A stretch of 64,000 nt of DNA from Symbiotaphrina buchneri (taxonomy: Eukaryota > Ascomycota > Symbiotaphrinales > Symbiotaphrinaceae). The notes below the pieces were generated by a model, which saw only the letters and a list, made by a program, of their open reading frames with translations, was not told where the DNA came from and did not search any database. Position 1 is the stretch's first letter, and every line of letters starts with the position of its first letter. Where the stretch lies: positions 372,001-436,000 of the forward strand of contig BCIG01000016.1 of assembly GCA_001599915.1 (NCBI GenBank), given 5' to 3'. Positions 35,138-47,840 of this stretch are shown piece after piece. Both the position numbers and the translations under genes were made by a program.

Positions 35138-36490
35138 CTATAGCAGAGGGTTCGATCTATATTCGGGCACGACTCCGTTCGTCTGTGACTTCTCCACCTC
35201 CTTGTCCGCCTCAAGCTCATTCCCGATATCGTCTTCTTCTTCGGCGAGCAGTCTCTCCGCTTCAAGCGCAGCGATACATCCCGAACCTGTCATTTCGTCA
35301 GCATCTGTCAACTTTCGGGGGGTAGTCTGAAACACAAGACTTACCAGCACTGGTGATCGCCTGACGGTAACGTTTGTCTTGCACATCTCCAGCGGCGAAC
35401 ACCCCTTTGACGCTGGTGTAGCTCGTTCCAGGCTTGGTTAGGATGTATCCGTCCTCATCAGTATCCAGCTGGCCTTTGACAAGAGCCGTGGCCGGATCAT
35501 GTCCGACAGCGTAGAACAGACCATTAGCCTCCAGTTCCTTCTCCTCCCCACTCTGCACGTTCTTGATCTTCAGTGAAGTCATGAGGCCTTTGTCGCCACC
35601 CTTGACCTCCGTGGCCACTGTGTTGTACAAGACTGTGACCTTCGGGTGACTTGTTAAACGCTTGGCCATGGTACGACTCGCCCGCAGCTTATCCTTGCGC
35701 ACCAGCACCGTCACATGGCTACCATATTTGGTCAGATATACGGCCTCTTCGGCGGCGGAGTCCCCACCCCCAATGACTACCAGGGGCTTATTTCTGAATA
35801 TCGGCACGGCGCCATCGCAGACGGCACAAGCGCTAATGCCATTCTGCCAGTACTTGTCCTCCCCGGGAAGATTCAGTCTCCTGGCAGAGGCACCGGTCGC
35901 GATGATAAGAGCGTCCGCAGTATTAGGAGGATCTTCAGGCCCGTCCGAATATTCGGTCCAGTATTTGAAGGGGCGTTTTGAGAGATCAATTTTTGAGACG
36001 GTCTCGGAAATGATCTCAGTCCCAAATCGTTCAGACTGGGCGCGCATGTTGTCCTTAACAGAAAATGTCAGTCAGATATCACAAGACAGAAGGGACCTAT
36101 GCGGGCGAGCTCACCATCAATTCCCCCCCACCAATTCCTTTTGGAAAGCCAGGGAAGTTTTCAACTTCCGTTGTGGTGGTTAATTGGCCGCCTGCGGCAA
36201 TGCCATTTGCCAGCATACCCTCGTACATGACGGCTGAAGAAAGTCAGCAAAGCGCTCAGACATCGGAGTCCGTCGCGGACGACTTACGCTTGAGTTCAGC
36301 CCTCGCAAGGTATATGGCGGCTGTGTGAGCGGCGGGGCCGGACCTTCCAATAAACGTCAATGACACGGCCAGAGCGTCGGCGAACCCCATCATCACTTAC
36401 CCGATAACTACACAGGAGAGTCGTCAGTTATGTCTTCCAAAGGCCGTCACTGGTGGGAAGCGGATACTCACTGACTACCTTAGCATGCAT
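35138..36490 (-). CDS. TRR1: Thioredoxin reductase
   Basis: Low-molecular-weight flavoenzyme that reduces thioredoxin with NADPH. Six exons: 36490-36472, 36407-36401, 36343-36288, 36233-36115, 36053-35345, 35286-35138; introns 64, 57, 54, 61 and 58 nt; 352 residues. Exon 2 is only 7 nt (TTATCGG), contributing to [20 protein letters not shown], the FAD site, which would be destroyed without it. Redox motif SACAVCDGA puts Cys143 and Cys146; NADP motif [13 protein letters not shown]; second FAD motif [16 protein letters not shown]. The tail, YRSNPLL, is typical of moulds. No presequence, so a cytosolic enzyme. Confidence 0.95.
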
Positions 36491-37616
36491 CCTTCTCACT
36501 TGCTCCCTCCCAACCAGATAAGAGCTCGCAGGGACGCTCGCCGATGCGGTAGATGCCGAGGTGTTGTGCTGGAAAGATGCAGCAGCTGCGAAAGGGATAC
36601 TCAGGGCTGAGCGCAGACGAGTCGAAGGGGCGCGACGAAAGGCCGAGGAAAACAGCTTGAATGGATGTGCAGCGAATATGAGAAAGAAATAAGTTTATCT
36701 GATGTACGGATCGTGGTGGTGTAGGGGTGTGGGAGGTTCTTATGCAGGCGCCTAAATGTACCGGGTGGGGCGCTTTTTGAGGATAGACGCAGCCGATGAC
36801 GATAACCGGATGGCACGAGCAAAGTGGACCGGCGCACTTCGCAGAGGGATCTGGTCAGTAAGCGGGCGGGCGGTGAATGCAGGAGACTGCTTCTAGATCG
36901 AAAAAAGGAATAATGAGGTGACAATATACTCTAGACTTGGGGAGGAACCGTGAGATGGCGAAAAGAAGAAAAGCCGGGACGGTGGTTTTGTAATAAGAGA
37001 TGCTTCCAGCAAACATCAATTGCGGGCCAATACGAAGGAATTCCAGCCCAGGGCCCTTCTGTAAGGCAGGTACGGAGGAGTAAGGTAAGGTATCAAGCAT
37101 GAGCTGGCCTCGTTTGTACTCGTAACGTAACAGGTACTCCGTCCTCACCCTTAGTCCTGCGTACGGGCTCGATTACCAAGTACCTGTACCCGCCGCTATC
37201 GGCTCTTCACTGGCTTACCACACCAACTACGGTCCAGAACACGACGATGCCTCGGCTGACTAATTTCGCCCATTCCCTCTGTGCTCTGTGCCTTATCTCA
37301 CCAACATCGGAGATGCCCAGATAAGATTAGATAGATTTGCCGACCGACAACCGCTCACCTCTGGCTTCTACCCCTGTGTGTGCCTACTCCGTACCTTACC
37401 CTTCGGTAAGGTGACCGCCCCTTAACCACCAGGACTTGATAATCACAGCATCGGAATCCGTGCTCCTAACTGCTGAGCTTCCGCAGAAAAGACTACACAC
37501 GCTTCTTTCAATTGGACAGGCCATATCATAGAGCTGGCATTTACCAATTGTCACTCGGATGGTCATTGTTTAGTATATAATAAATCGCACTACTCCATGG
37601 TCTTGTCGCATCCCCT
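36491..37616. other. Intergenic, TRR1 promoter
   Basis: 1,126 bp. GGTAAGGT/CGGTAAGGTGACC motifs lie near 37080-37090 and 37390-37410. A tRNA-like D-arm on the minus strand at about 37463-37485 is not supported by a T-arm (see rejected items). No gene called. Confidence 0.45.
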
Positions 37617-40600
37617 CTAATCATCATGGCCGCCGTACCCCGGATGACCACCGTAGCCCCAAATATCACCGTACATCTGCCGTTCGTCATCCAACTTCTT
37701 GCCGTGCGATGTCTTGGGATGCAGCCACTTCCTCCGACCCTTGGTGCTGGAAGTATTCGGATCCCTCGCACCTTCATAGAAAAGCGCCGGCACGACCAAT
37801 CGATAGGGTGTCGTTATACCCGCAGGGTCTTTGGGACTGACCTCGCAATTGATCACTATGTCCAAGCCACCCTCCAGGTTCATCCGTTGTGGTCGAATTG
37901 GCACACGTCCCCTCTTGATAAGCTTTCTGCTTGGATTGGATTGCTGCCTCTGTAACATCTGCTCATGTTTCCCACGAGGACCACCGCTAACAGTGGAGGA
38001 GCGCTGGAGAGGTTGTGCCTGAGGCGGGAAGTAACTGCCCGCGACATGAGCAGGTGCAGGCACCGCCCCGGCACTGACAGGCCTGTCGACTCTTTTAGCA
38101 GCTCGCCCGTTGCCCGATAGGCGCCGAAAGAGGCCTCCAGGCGTAATATCTCTTCGGGATAATGACAGGCTCCGCCTAGGCTTGAATTCCTGCGCACTAG
38201 TCTCGTAAGTGTCAGAGGCACGGCTATAATCGAAGACGAGTGGAACAGATGGCGCCGCAGCGTCTGGTCTGTATTCCTTGATCGAGCACCAGTTCCTTCT
38301 TGGAAGTAATCGTTTATTATTGCGAGGTTTGCCATCAACATCATGAGAAAATAGAGGCACCATATCCTCGTCTGTATCAAGGTCAAGGTGATGTACTTTA
38401 TTGCGTTTGTTCAGTATGTCACCAAGGACCTCGGGGGGTGGCGTGTTCACAATGGCTGAAGAGATAACATTAGCCATGTAGCGATGGTCCCTATCCTTCG
38501 TGATGCCCTGTCGAGGATTCGAATAGAACTGCCCCACCGCGGCAAGGTGGACATCTCCGCTTTGGACAGGTCAGTGAAGGATCTTTAGCTGTGAGTAGTC
38601 CAACTCACCCTAGAATAGTGATGCGGACAGAGTGTGAAGCTGCCAGCTCTTGCAACTCTTGAAGTAGCCAGTTCCGTTCATGTTTATGCTCCTTCGCCGT
38701 CCAGTGATCATCTAGGTCGTCCAGAATCTCCACGCCGCCGTCAAACTGGTTAAGCAAGCCACCAAGTAGACCATATCGACCTACAGCTCTGACAGGGTAT
38801 AACAACCGAGAGGTGAGTCTAATAGTTATTAGTGACGGACTTGCCGAGTGATGGTAATCATACATTTGTTCTAGCCAGACCAGCCTTGGATAGGCAATCG
38901 GCACTCCGAGCAAGAGAATCAAGCTGAAGAGTATGTTAGCAATCGCCGTGTAAGTGGTCATGGCGCATACTGTCTAGTCTCCCCTTTCACTATCTCTCTT
39001 TTGCAACGATCAAAAATGCGCATATAGGATTCTTCTGTCAGAATTTCATCCCTCTATTCCGAGTGTTAGTAGGCGCTTGTCGACGGCCTGTCAGGGTTGG
39101 ACGATGAAAGGCAGGGAATGGGAGGAAATAATGTTCACCATTCGTTCTGTCCGACAGTCCAGACCAAGAAATGCAACTCCCTTGCCCAGAGACATGAAGA
39201 CACTCCTGCTCAACTCCTTGATATAAGGACCGGGAGCTGCCCCTAGCAGCCAGCTTGGTTCATCCTCTTCACCTTCTTCCACAACACTATGGTGCTGGAA
39301 AAGCAAATAATATTTGAAAGCTACAGTACCCAAGCCGCTGAACACGGGGGAACGCATAAAATGGTGTGGGTATGATCCGTAACCGTCTATAATGTCATGA
39401 TCATCCCAGACATTGACCATCGGGATCTGAGAGTTAGCCATTCCAAATAACCCCTGGGAGAACCACATGCAGTACCGATCTAAATAGAACTGCTCTAACT
39501 CATCGCGCATCTGTGAAGTGAACGCTGCTGAGTGCTTTTGCAAAGGGTTTTTGATATGCAACCATTCCCTGAAAAGCCTTGTCTCTTGTACAACTGCGTC
39601 GTTGTATATCTGATCGCCTCCTCCAATCATGACATGGAATGGCTTCGTCTGGTGTACATTGAGAACGTCTCTCCATAAAGGATCTGGCCCGCTGAACTGG
39701 TTGGCATCGACGCTCAGACTGAACCCATTGCAGCTGTGGAACATAATGTTCATCGTGTCGCTCCTACCGGGAACCCAAAATCCGATGGCTGGACCACGAT
39801 TGATACGGTAGGCAATTCTAGCCTCTTTTTCCGCCAGCTCGACTTCAAGGTTAAATCTCCAAAAAGTAAGTCCCCTTTCCACCCATAGCCTTATGCCTTG
39901 CACTTCACTGTATTTCCCGAGGGTTTCCCCGTTAACTCGTCTTGAACGAACGTTCCGCTGACCAGAGCCATTAGGCCGTGCCGTCCCATCTAGACGTCCG
40001 GAGTCCGGCAGGCAAGCCGGTGTAGGTCTCGCTTGGAAGAGGCCGCTGTCTGACTCAATCCTAGAAAGATCTGTACCCTCCTGCAAATGTTCTACCGGCC
40101 TAACATACACTGTTCCCCCTTGCCGAGTCATCTTTGGAAGTCCTGCGATAGGATCGACGTATTCCGGTGCTAATACTTCACCCCGGGAACCATCTATCTG
40201 GTCCGGAGGTGGTGGTAGAAGATCGACAGGTTCTGAGAACAACCTCAATGTGGGTGTGGGATTGTAGGAAGACGCAGCATCATCGGTCACAATCAAAACG
40301 GTCCCGCGCCACACTGCGAGGGGTGGTGGTGACTCATTATGATGGTCTACAGGGTTTCCTTTTCCAGGGCCGATTCCCGTAAATCGTAATAATGGTCCAC
40401 ACTTCAAATATAGTGGAGGGCGAAAGGATGTGGGCGCTGAATTTCGCCGAAATGCGGACAGACCGCCACCACTTGATCAGCACTTGACCATAGGAGGAAA
40501 CAATTATGAGAGTTGTGGCAGAAGTCAACATCAAAAGCCTTTCCGCATGTACTAGAAGGAAAACACCGTATTGCGGTCGGCAGATAAAGAAAGCATTCAC

Positions 40601-42255
40601 AGCGTGTGAGAAATGATGTACATAGAGGCACAGCCCTGTTGAACGCAGAACGATCATGAAAACAGTGGAACTGATTGGTTTGATGGAAGGTATGCTGTTC
40701 AATATCCTCCTTTCAACCTCTAGCACATATCCCAGCCAAGTAATGATCCTCTACTAGATGAGAGGTTTGCTTACCTGAATCGTGATCGGTTGAATTTCCA
40801 TCCACCATGCTAGGCGTATGTCGGTGGCTTGTACGGTTGGCGACACTACTCTTCCTTTGGGGGCCATTGCGTTCCCACCAGGCCGTATCAGTATCAGGCT
40901 GCGTTGCCTCTAGGGATAAATCAGCCGCCTTCAAAAAAGCAATGCCGGCTCGTTTCCATTCGTCCAGTCGTTCAGGCTTAAGGAGACTTGAATTTCCAAT
41001 ATGTTGGCCGTAGCTTGCAGTGACTACATTTTTGGATGGTCCAGAGCCGTTGGTCATTACTGTGGTAGATTTGCCCCTCAGGGACGCAAAAATATTCCTA
41101 GCTTTTCCCGATGGGCTCTCATGGCTAGAAGACCGCCCCGCGATGTCGTTCGGTCCCGTGCTGAGGACTTGAGGGGTGCCGTTCTTGGACGGAGTAGACA
41201 GGCCAGCTGCTCCGAGCGAGTTCTCTCTTGGAGCCGTCAGGTAGGGCCTTCGTTGTTGCTCTCCGGACCCGTTCTGAGGTGTAGGAAGGATTGAAAATTC
41301 TTTGTTATCATTGTTCTTGGATACTTCGCCAGCGACGGAACTCAGTCCCCGATTCTGCAGATCCGTGTACCCCGGATGCCTGTCTTCGGAGTTCCCCTCG
41401 CTTCTCCCTTGCGCAACCGCTCTTTCTGTCCCCGAGGATGCATGACCACTGGCCGCTGCATCACGTTGAAGGTTGGTTGAGGCACCGTTCGGATTCATCC
41501 TCGAACCCCTACCCGGTGCCAACGAATCGGACAAGGTGACTTGACTGACTCTCTCTCCTTGACTCTGGCCTTTGGTCAGCTCCGTGTCTTCAGCTAAGTC
41601 TTCCCGGTTTATGCCATTGAGTGCCAGCTCCAATTGTTGCAATGGTGAACGATTTGAAGCCCAGCCTCTACCTTTGAATTCTCTCGGTTTGATAGCTTGA
41701 GCCGCCGACGGATATGGGCGCTGATCCCAGCCCTTCTCCGGATGCTCCGACCGTCAGTCGATCCTTAGTTCGTGAAGGGTACCAAACGGTGCCATCGATG
41801 TCGTGAGAGCTATACCGAGGATCTTCGGATCCTAGGCCCGTATATCTGCTTAGACCCTGTCCTTGATTGACATCTTTCGCAGGCTTGCTGCCCCGCTTTC
41901 TTTTTTCTTCGCTCTGAACCAGAGGCTTATCAGAAGACAAAGTCTCCCGTGAAGGAATTGGCGGTAGAGGCTTATCTACAACCAAGGGCGCAGTCTTCTG
42001 CCGAGTTCGGCCGCGCCCGTCACTTCGAGACCTTCCCAGGACCGCATCAGCCTTTGAAGCTCCGTAAGGGAATGATGGGGGTCTAGGGGCAAGGCCAGCT
42101 GATGGCGCAAAAGTTGATGAGATTGGTGATTGGAAAGGGCTCTGAGTAGAGAGGGAAAGTGGGCGGTAGTCTCCAGACCTGCGATCGTACGGATTATAAG
42201 AGGCTCGGCGGTCGGAGGAGTATCCGGAAGGTGCCCCTGAGTGACGATGATCCAT
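37617..42255 (-). CDS. Large PhoD-like phosphatase-domain protein
   Basis: About 1,343 residues in seven exons: 42255-41788, 41744-40775, 40436-39139, 39053-38971, 38923-38864, 38818-38609, 38559-37617. Residues 1 to about 480 are low complexity (Ser/Pro/Arg/Asn) and include the conserved KGRGWASNRSPLQQLE. The catalytic part starts YLKCGPLLRFTG; metal-ligand motifs GGGDQIYND, VNVWDDHDIIDGYGSYPHHF and GGDVHLAAVGQFYSN match PhoD-type metallophosphatases, and RNWCSIKEY ends the domain. Substrate unknown; fungal members are annotated only as PhoD-like. The first intron (41787-41745) is the weakest join: an acceptor at 41733 also fits. Intron 2 (40774-40437) is 338 nt, much longer than others in the window. 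The C-terminus is basic then Gly/Tyr/His-rich. Confidence 0.82.
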
Positions 42256-43482
42256 TTTGATAGGAAAGAGTATTCTTCGGCCGAGCCGCTGGAACAGGAA
42301 GGAACTCTATATGTGTCGTACTTTCTGCGGTCAACTAACATCGTTGCTACAATTGCCCGACCCGTAGAGGCAGCCTCGATGGCGCTCCCGGTTGGGAAGG
42401 TGAGACCGTAAAAATCATATGCTGATCTGGAGGACTTGAGCAATTGAAGAATGTCTCATTGGTTGTCCCAATGGTAAGGTTGATAGGAATAAAACGCTCG
42501 CGCACAGCGGTGGAAAGAAGAGTCGAGGTCACTGTAAGAAATGTACAGCAGGGCTGTCACATGCATCGACCCCAGCAACGATTGTTCAAGCCGGGTTTTC
42601 ACAGCGACTGCTGGCCAGATGAAGAAAATGATATTTATCTACTCCGTACATAAGGGAAGCAGGTATACAGAATAAAGATCGAGCGTGTGTAGGCTATTCG
42701 GTCAGAGAATTTACCGTGCCTACGGGACGGAGCTACTTTGATGATGTCTTTCTGTTTGGGGGAGGCTGGGAGCTTCAAGCTTTGACGGGAGTCTCATGTG
42801 TTGAAGTAACCAATTACAGTGCAAGGGCTCTCAGTAATCGGAAGCTTCTTTCTCATCGTGTTCGGGTAAGCCATGTGGGCGCTTTCCTACCCGACGCGCT
42901 AGTGAAGGAAGGGGAAGCACTGGAGCACTGCAGCAGTGGACCAGAGAAGGAAGCCTAGGCTACCGGTAGATGGACTAATTCGAAAAGCCACGACTCGAAC
43001 GCCGACACGAACAGGAAGCCCAACACGCAGGTCGAATTCGAACGCGAAGTCGTAACTGTTACCTTACACCTCCAACCGCTTGGACTGGCTGATTGCTGTT
43101 CAAATACTCACCTCGACATCTTATTCCTATCATCCTCTCGGGATTGTCATCAGCTCGTTGACTGAAGACCTTGTGCTGACAGCACTTACCGTACCATCGT
43201 CCTTCTTGGTTGCCGTCATCTTCGCGAAAGGAAGCAGCGGTGTCCGTTCCTTACCCAACCTAGGTGGTTGTGCGCGCATGTACGGCGCATGCGTCAGAGC
43301 AAAAGCATTGGGAATCGATCTCGGTGCCAGTGTCGTCTTGGACCTATATATCCGCCTTCTCGTCTTGTGCATCCTACCCTAGGGTGCTGCAACTGCAGAT
43401 GTGCTGAGACTCCCCAGGGGTGAGCTTGGTGTGGTCGTCCTAGTGACGAAAGTTTGGACAAGGCTCAAAAGCTGCTGGAGAG
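42256..43482. promoter_or_regulatory. Divergent promoter of the PhoD-like gene and KEXB
   Basis: 1,227 bp between divergent ATGs. Several frames of 60-155 codons on both strands have no domains. No repeat or RNA gene seen. Confidence 0.45.
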
Positions 43483-46058
43483 ATGCGCCTCCTCTGTGCC
43501 TTGGTCCTTCTGGTCACCTCCTCGATAACTATCGCCTCACAACTTAGACCCAGAACGTATGAGTCTCACGATTATTATGCTGTTCACCTCGAACCTTCCG
43601 TGTCTCCGTCAAAGCTAGCGTCGGCTCTTGGCTTGATACATGAAGGACCGCTGGGGGAGCTCCCCGATCATCACTTATTCTCTGCCCTGCGCCACGAAGG
43701 TGATTTGGTCGCGAGCAGCTTGGAGGCCCGGAAGAGCGAGAGACGGCGAGGAGCCGGGGCTGATGGCTCCAGCGTGCTGGATGGGATTCTCTTCTCGCAG
43801 AAACAGAAGTTGAAGCCAAGATTACATAAGAGAACTGCTATACCAAATATTACTCCTGAGAAAAGGCAAGGACCTCCTGCGGGAGAGGATAAGACGACTC
43901 CTATCGATTCCTCGGTGGCGGCGCAGAAAGAATTGGCTCGTACCCTTGATATCCAGGATCCAATTTTTCTAGAACAGTGGCATCTGTACAACCCCGTACA
44001 ACTGGGACATGATGTTAATGTTACAGGAGTATGGCTAGCCGGCAATACAGGGCATAATGCCACTGTAGCGATTGTTGATGATGGTCTGGACATGTACAGT
44101 GAAGATCTCAAAGACAACTATTTTGCGGCGGGGTCTTACGATTTTAATGATCATACCGATGAGCCCAAGCCACGCTTGTCAGACGACAGACATGGGACGA
44201 GGTGTGCAGGCGAGGTGGCTGCGGTGAAGAACGACGTGTGCGGCGTCGGTGTCGCTTGGGATTCAAAGGTGGCTGGGATACGGATCCTGTCCGCCGATAT
44301 TTCTGACGCTGACGAGGCAATCGCCATGAATTACGCGTTCCAAGAAAACCAGATCTATTCATGTTCATGGGGTCCACCTGACGATGGGCGCGCCATGGCA
44401 GCACCGGGGATACTGATTAGGAGAGCCATGGTGAATGCAGTGCAGAATGGCCGGCAAGGCCTGGGATCGGTCTACGTTTTCGCTTCTGGGAATGGAGCTG
44501 GAAGTGACGACAACTGCAACTTTGACGGCTACACAAACAGTATCTACAGTATCACTGTTGGAGCCATCGACCGTAAGGGGTTACACCCTTATTACGCGGA
44601 AAAGTGCTGCGCGCAATTGGTGGTCACATACAGTAGCGGTAGTGGCGATGCGATCCATACGACCGATGTCGGGACCAACCAGTGCTACGCTCAGCATGGA
44701 GGTACTTCCGCCGCCGCTCCACTGGCCGCCGGAATCTTTGCCCTAGTACTGTCCGAGCGTCCGGATCTCAACTGGCGAGACATGCAATATCTGGCCATGG
44801 ATACGGCGGTGCCGGTCAATGAAGCTGACGGCGAATGGCAGACAACTACTATTGGAAAGCGTTACAGTCACACCTATGGCTATGGCAAGATCGATGCATG
44901 GGCCATAGTAGAGGCGGCTAAAGATTGGAAATCAGTCAAACCGCAAGCTTGGTATAATTCGCCTTGGATGCACGTTAAGCACGCTATTCCGCAGGGAGAT
45001 CAGGGTTTGGCGAGCATGTTCGAGGTGACAGCGGACTCTTTGAAATCTGCAAACCTTGAGCGACTTGAGCATGTCCAGGTCACTATGAACGTCGAGCATA
45101 CGAAGAGAGGCGATCTTAGTGTTGAGCTCCAAAGCCCAGATGGTGTGATTAGCCATCTAAGCGCAACAAGAAGGTTTGATGGGGCAACGACCGGATATGT
45201 CGACTGGACATTCATGAGTGTTGTTCACTGGTACGCTTTCTGTGCCTTCAGTTTCCCAGAAGTCTACTAATTCTTGATAGGGGTGAATCAGGCATTGGTA
45301 CCTGGACAGTGACAGTTAAAGATACTAATGTCAATGAGTATAACGGGACGTTCGTGGATTGGAAATTGACATTGTGGGGAGAATGCATCAATCCCGCAAT
45401 ACAACCCTTACGTCCGCTTCCCACTGAGCATGATGACGATGATCATGATGTTATTGTTTCTGCTCCAGCCACCACCAGAAGTATCAGTCTTGCTCCGACG
45501 CCTACCGATATACCGCTGGTATCACCGACTGATAACCCTGACCGTCCAGTGATTTCGAAACCGGCTGAAGCTGAAGTCACTGAACCGACATCTATCCCAA
45601 CACCCCAGCCAACATCGAGCGAGGTGCCCACTGCATCTGCAAAGCCGGACAATTTCCTTCCCGGCTTCTTTCCCACTTTTGGGGTGTCGAAACGGACACA
45701 GATATGGATTTACGGCGCGTTCACACTGATCGTCCTGTTTTGCGTTGGCCTCGGCATCTATCTATACACGGCTCGGCGCAGGCGTCTACGGAACATGCAC
45801 GATGACTACGAATTCGAGGTGCTGGACGATCTCGATGATGCGGCGGGCCCTAACGGCGCGGCTGGGGCCAGGAAGGGGAAGCGGAGAGCCGGGGAACTAT
45901 ATGATGCCTTTGCTGGCGAAAGCGACGAAGAGCTATTCAGCGACGGCGAGGAAGACGAACAGTACAGGGACGATGATTTCGATGACTTGGCAGAGGAAAA
46001 GAACAATAAAGGTTCAGAGGGCTCAAAGGAGGACCAGGAGCGGCTCCTAGGCCAATGA
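43483..46058 (+). CDS. kexB: Kexin, dibasic proprotein protease (KexB)
   Basis: Subtilisin-like Ca2+ protease of the trans-Golgi that cuts secretory proproteins after Lys-Arg. Two exons, 43483-45230 and 45281-46058, 50-nt intron; 841 residues. Signal peptide about 1-19; propeptide ending at Lys-Arg 116-117 or 127-128, both candidate self-cleavage sites. Catalytic Asp in VAIVDDGLDM (about 199), His237 in DDRHGTRCAG, oxyanion Asn337 in ASGNGAG and Ser409 in HGGTSAAAP. P-domain from about 500 to 640 (GDLSVELQSPDG; GTWTVTVKD). A Ser/Thr/Pro-rich stalk, one membrane segment (IWIYGAFTLIVLFCVGLGIYL) and an acidic cytosolic tail with YEFEVL and ELYDAF, Tyr-based signals of the kind used for TGN retrieval. 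Confidence 0.96.
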
Positions 46059-46259
46059 TGATCCTCGCTTTTTGCATGTTACAGGAGCATTGCAGTTGGT
46101 GTTGGATACTTTGTGAAAGGAACACTTATATAGCGAAATGCTCATGGTTCCGGGCGCCGGCTATGGCCCGAGTCGCTCTTGACGCCGCCTACCCGTCACG
46201 CCCCTGTAATCCTGTAGTGTCTGTCGATGGTGGTCCCTGCGAACTTCACCCTACACCTG

Positions 46260-46811
46260 TCACGTAGCGACGGTGTCGTCCCCGAGAGGCCCTCGACTCG
46301 GCTCCTGCACCGTCTCGGCGACCTCGTAGTCCTGCGCCGCCGGGTCTCGGGGGATGTTGACGAGGATGGCAGGATCCTTTGATTTCTCGGCGAGAAAGCG
46401 TGCGCGCTCCTACCATGTGCCTTGCGGTTAGGGCTCGCAGAGCGCTATGAAGCTGTACATCGAAGGACAAGCAAAAAAGGAAAAAGAAAAACGAAAGGAA
46501 GTAAAAAGGAGACCGGGGGGTTGGTTATCCATCCGCACCTCCAATCTTGCCCGACTCGCCGGCTTCTCCCCGCTCAGTTCCTCCCAGTCCTCATCCTCTG
46601 CCCCTGGCTCGGCGGACATGCCGCGCGATAATGGCAGCCCCAAGGTCGTCACTAGCCTCTCCTCGACCGTAGCACTTCCCAGTTCTGCCGCCGCCGCCGT
46701 TGTTGCTCCGCTCGGACTTGGGGATGCGGTAGTGTCTATTGTCGGAGGTGCCAGCGGGGCGGGCTTACCCGTCGGTGGCCGCGAGGGGTCCGAGGCAGCG
46801 GGGGAAGCCAT
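46260..46811 (-). CDS. Small conserved protein, function unknown
   Basis: Two exons, 46811-46539 and 46409-46260, with a 129-nt intron (GTGCGG...GGTAG), give 140 residues. The first two thirds are Ala/Pro/Thr/Ser-rich with an acidic stretch EPGAEDEDWEELSGEKPASR; the second exon encodes a more ordered-looking ERARFLAEKSKDPAILVNIP followed by PAAQDYE. No signal peptide or membrane segment. I do not recognise it. Support comes from the phase-0 splice that joins two good frames and from the conserved look of the C-terminal part. Convergent with kexB; only 201 bp separate the two stops. Confidence 0.6.
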
Positions 46812-47840
46812 TTTTCCCGGCCGGTCAGTTGCTTGGTTGACTCGAATGAACGACTGTCGGTGACTTTCGTGTGCAGAACCAGAAGGTGAGGGTAGTATTT
46901 CTAAAGGAATCACCTCCCGGTGGAGAGGGGCTCTACGTTGCTGTATGCCTTATGAAGCGCTGGATAAAAATAAATACCTTACCCACTTTGTACGAGCAGC
47001 ACTCTGTCCGCAAGGGGGCCTGAGTAGGGGGTAACAGGGGCAATGTTTCCTAGCATTTCTATGAAGCCTGATCAGCCCAGCTGGCTACCTGCCTTTATTG
47101 ATTGCCTGGTACTGCAGGACACTAGGCGGAGGAGCGACGTGCACTGCCTTCTGCATCTAAGGCGCAATAGGTAGCAGTGGACGATGCAGCCCGCCGTCGC
47201 GACATACACGGAGGGCTGCGGGTGCTAGGAGAAAAGAACAACTGGCGTTGCAGGGAACTGGAACTGACTGAAACTTACCTAAGGTAGCCTCAGCCTCACG
47301 CCTCAGCATCAGCGCCAAACACTCAGCCTCGTCGCACCTACCTAAAGAGTAAGGTACTTTAGGTGGGTACTTTAGCTAGCGGCCGAGCGGTGTAGCTCTA
47401 ACCCTGGTCTAAAACTTGGGACGCGAACCAGCAGCAGCGTTGCCTAAGGTACCTAAGGTACTTCGCAACGGTACATCACTGCCAGCGACTCAAGATCTAC
47501 CGCCGATGAGGAGAACCGTCAACTGAGAGCCCTGGGGTCCACCCGAGTGCGATAAACGACGGTCGCAGTGGAATAACAGGATATCAGTGAAACAGATCCC
47601 TCAGCATGGCTCTTTCTGAGGCGCCGAAGATCGGCCCTTTGGCTAGCCAGAGTGATCTATATGCCAACCATTGGCCTTTCAGGAAGCTCCAATAGCAGAG
47701 GAGACAGTAGCTGCATGCTGTCTATTGCCTGGTTCGATTATCCATAGCACAGAAGAGAAGGATCCTCATACAACGCCAACCATTTCCTAGTCCGGACGGC
47801 GCCCATTACATCCTATATGAAACACCAACTCGTCCAGCTT
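46812..47840. other. Intergenic with GGTACC palindrome cluster
   Basis: 1,029 bp without a supported gene. Between 47275 and 47465 lie at least five copies of a TAAGGTACCTTA-like motif, partly as tandem CCTAAGGTACCTAAGGTAC at about 47442-47461. The right part is the 3' flank of SNX4. Confidence 0.5.
47275..47465. repeat. Cluster of GGTACC-centred palindromic motifs
   Basis: Motifs of the type CCTAAGGTA(C/G)CTTAGG, complete or half, recur here (about 47278, 47335, 47350, 47363, 47442, 47452). The same word is scattered through other spacers of the window but not seen inside exons; see findings. Confidence 0.65.

Noticed and set aside
37463-37490. tRNA-like D-arm (GCTCAGCAGTTAGGAGC) on the minus strand
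   Set aside because: The D-arm is good and a CACGG/CTGTG stem follows, but there is no TTCRA T-loop, no T-stem and no pairing acceptor stem. At best a remnant.
40404-40726. Minus-strand frames within the long PhoD intron as a separate gene
   Set aside because: Neither frame shows a domain, and the flanking exons join in phase to give the conserved YLKCGPLLRF start of the catalytic part.
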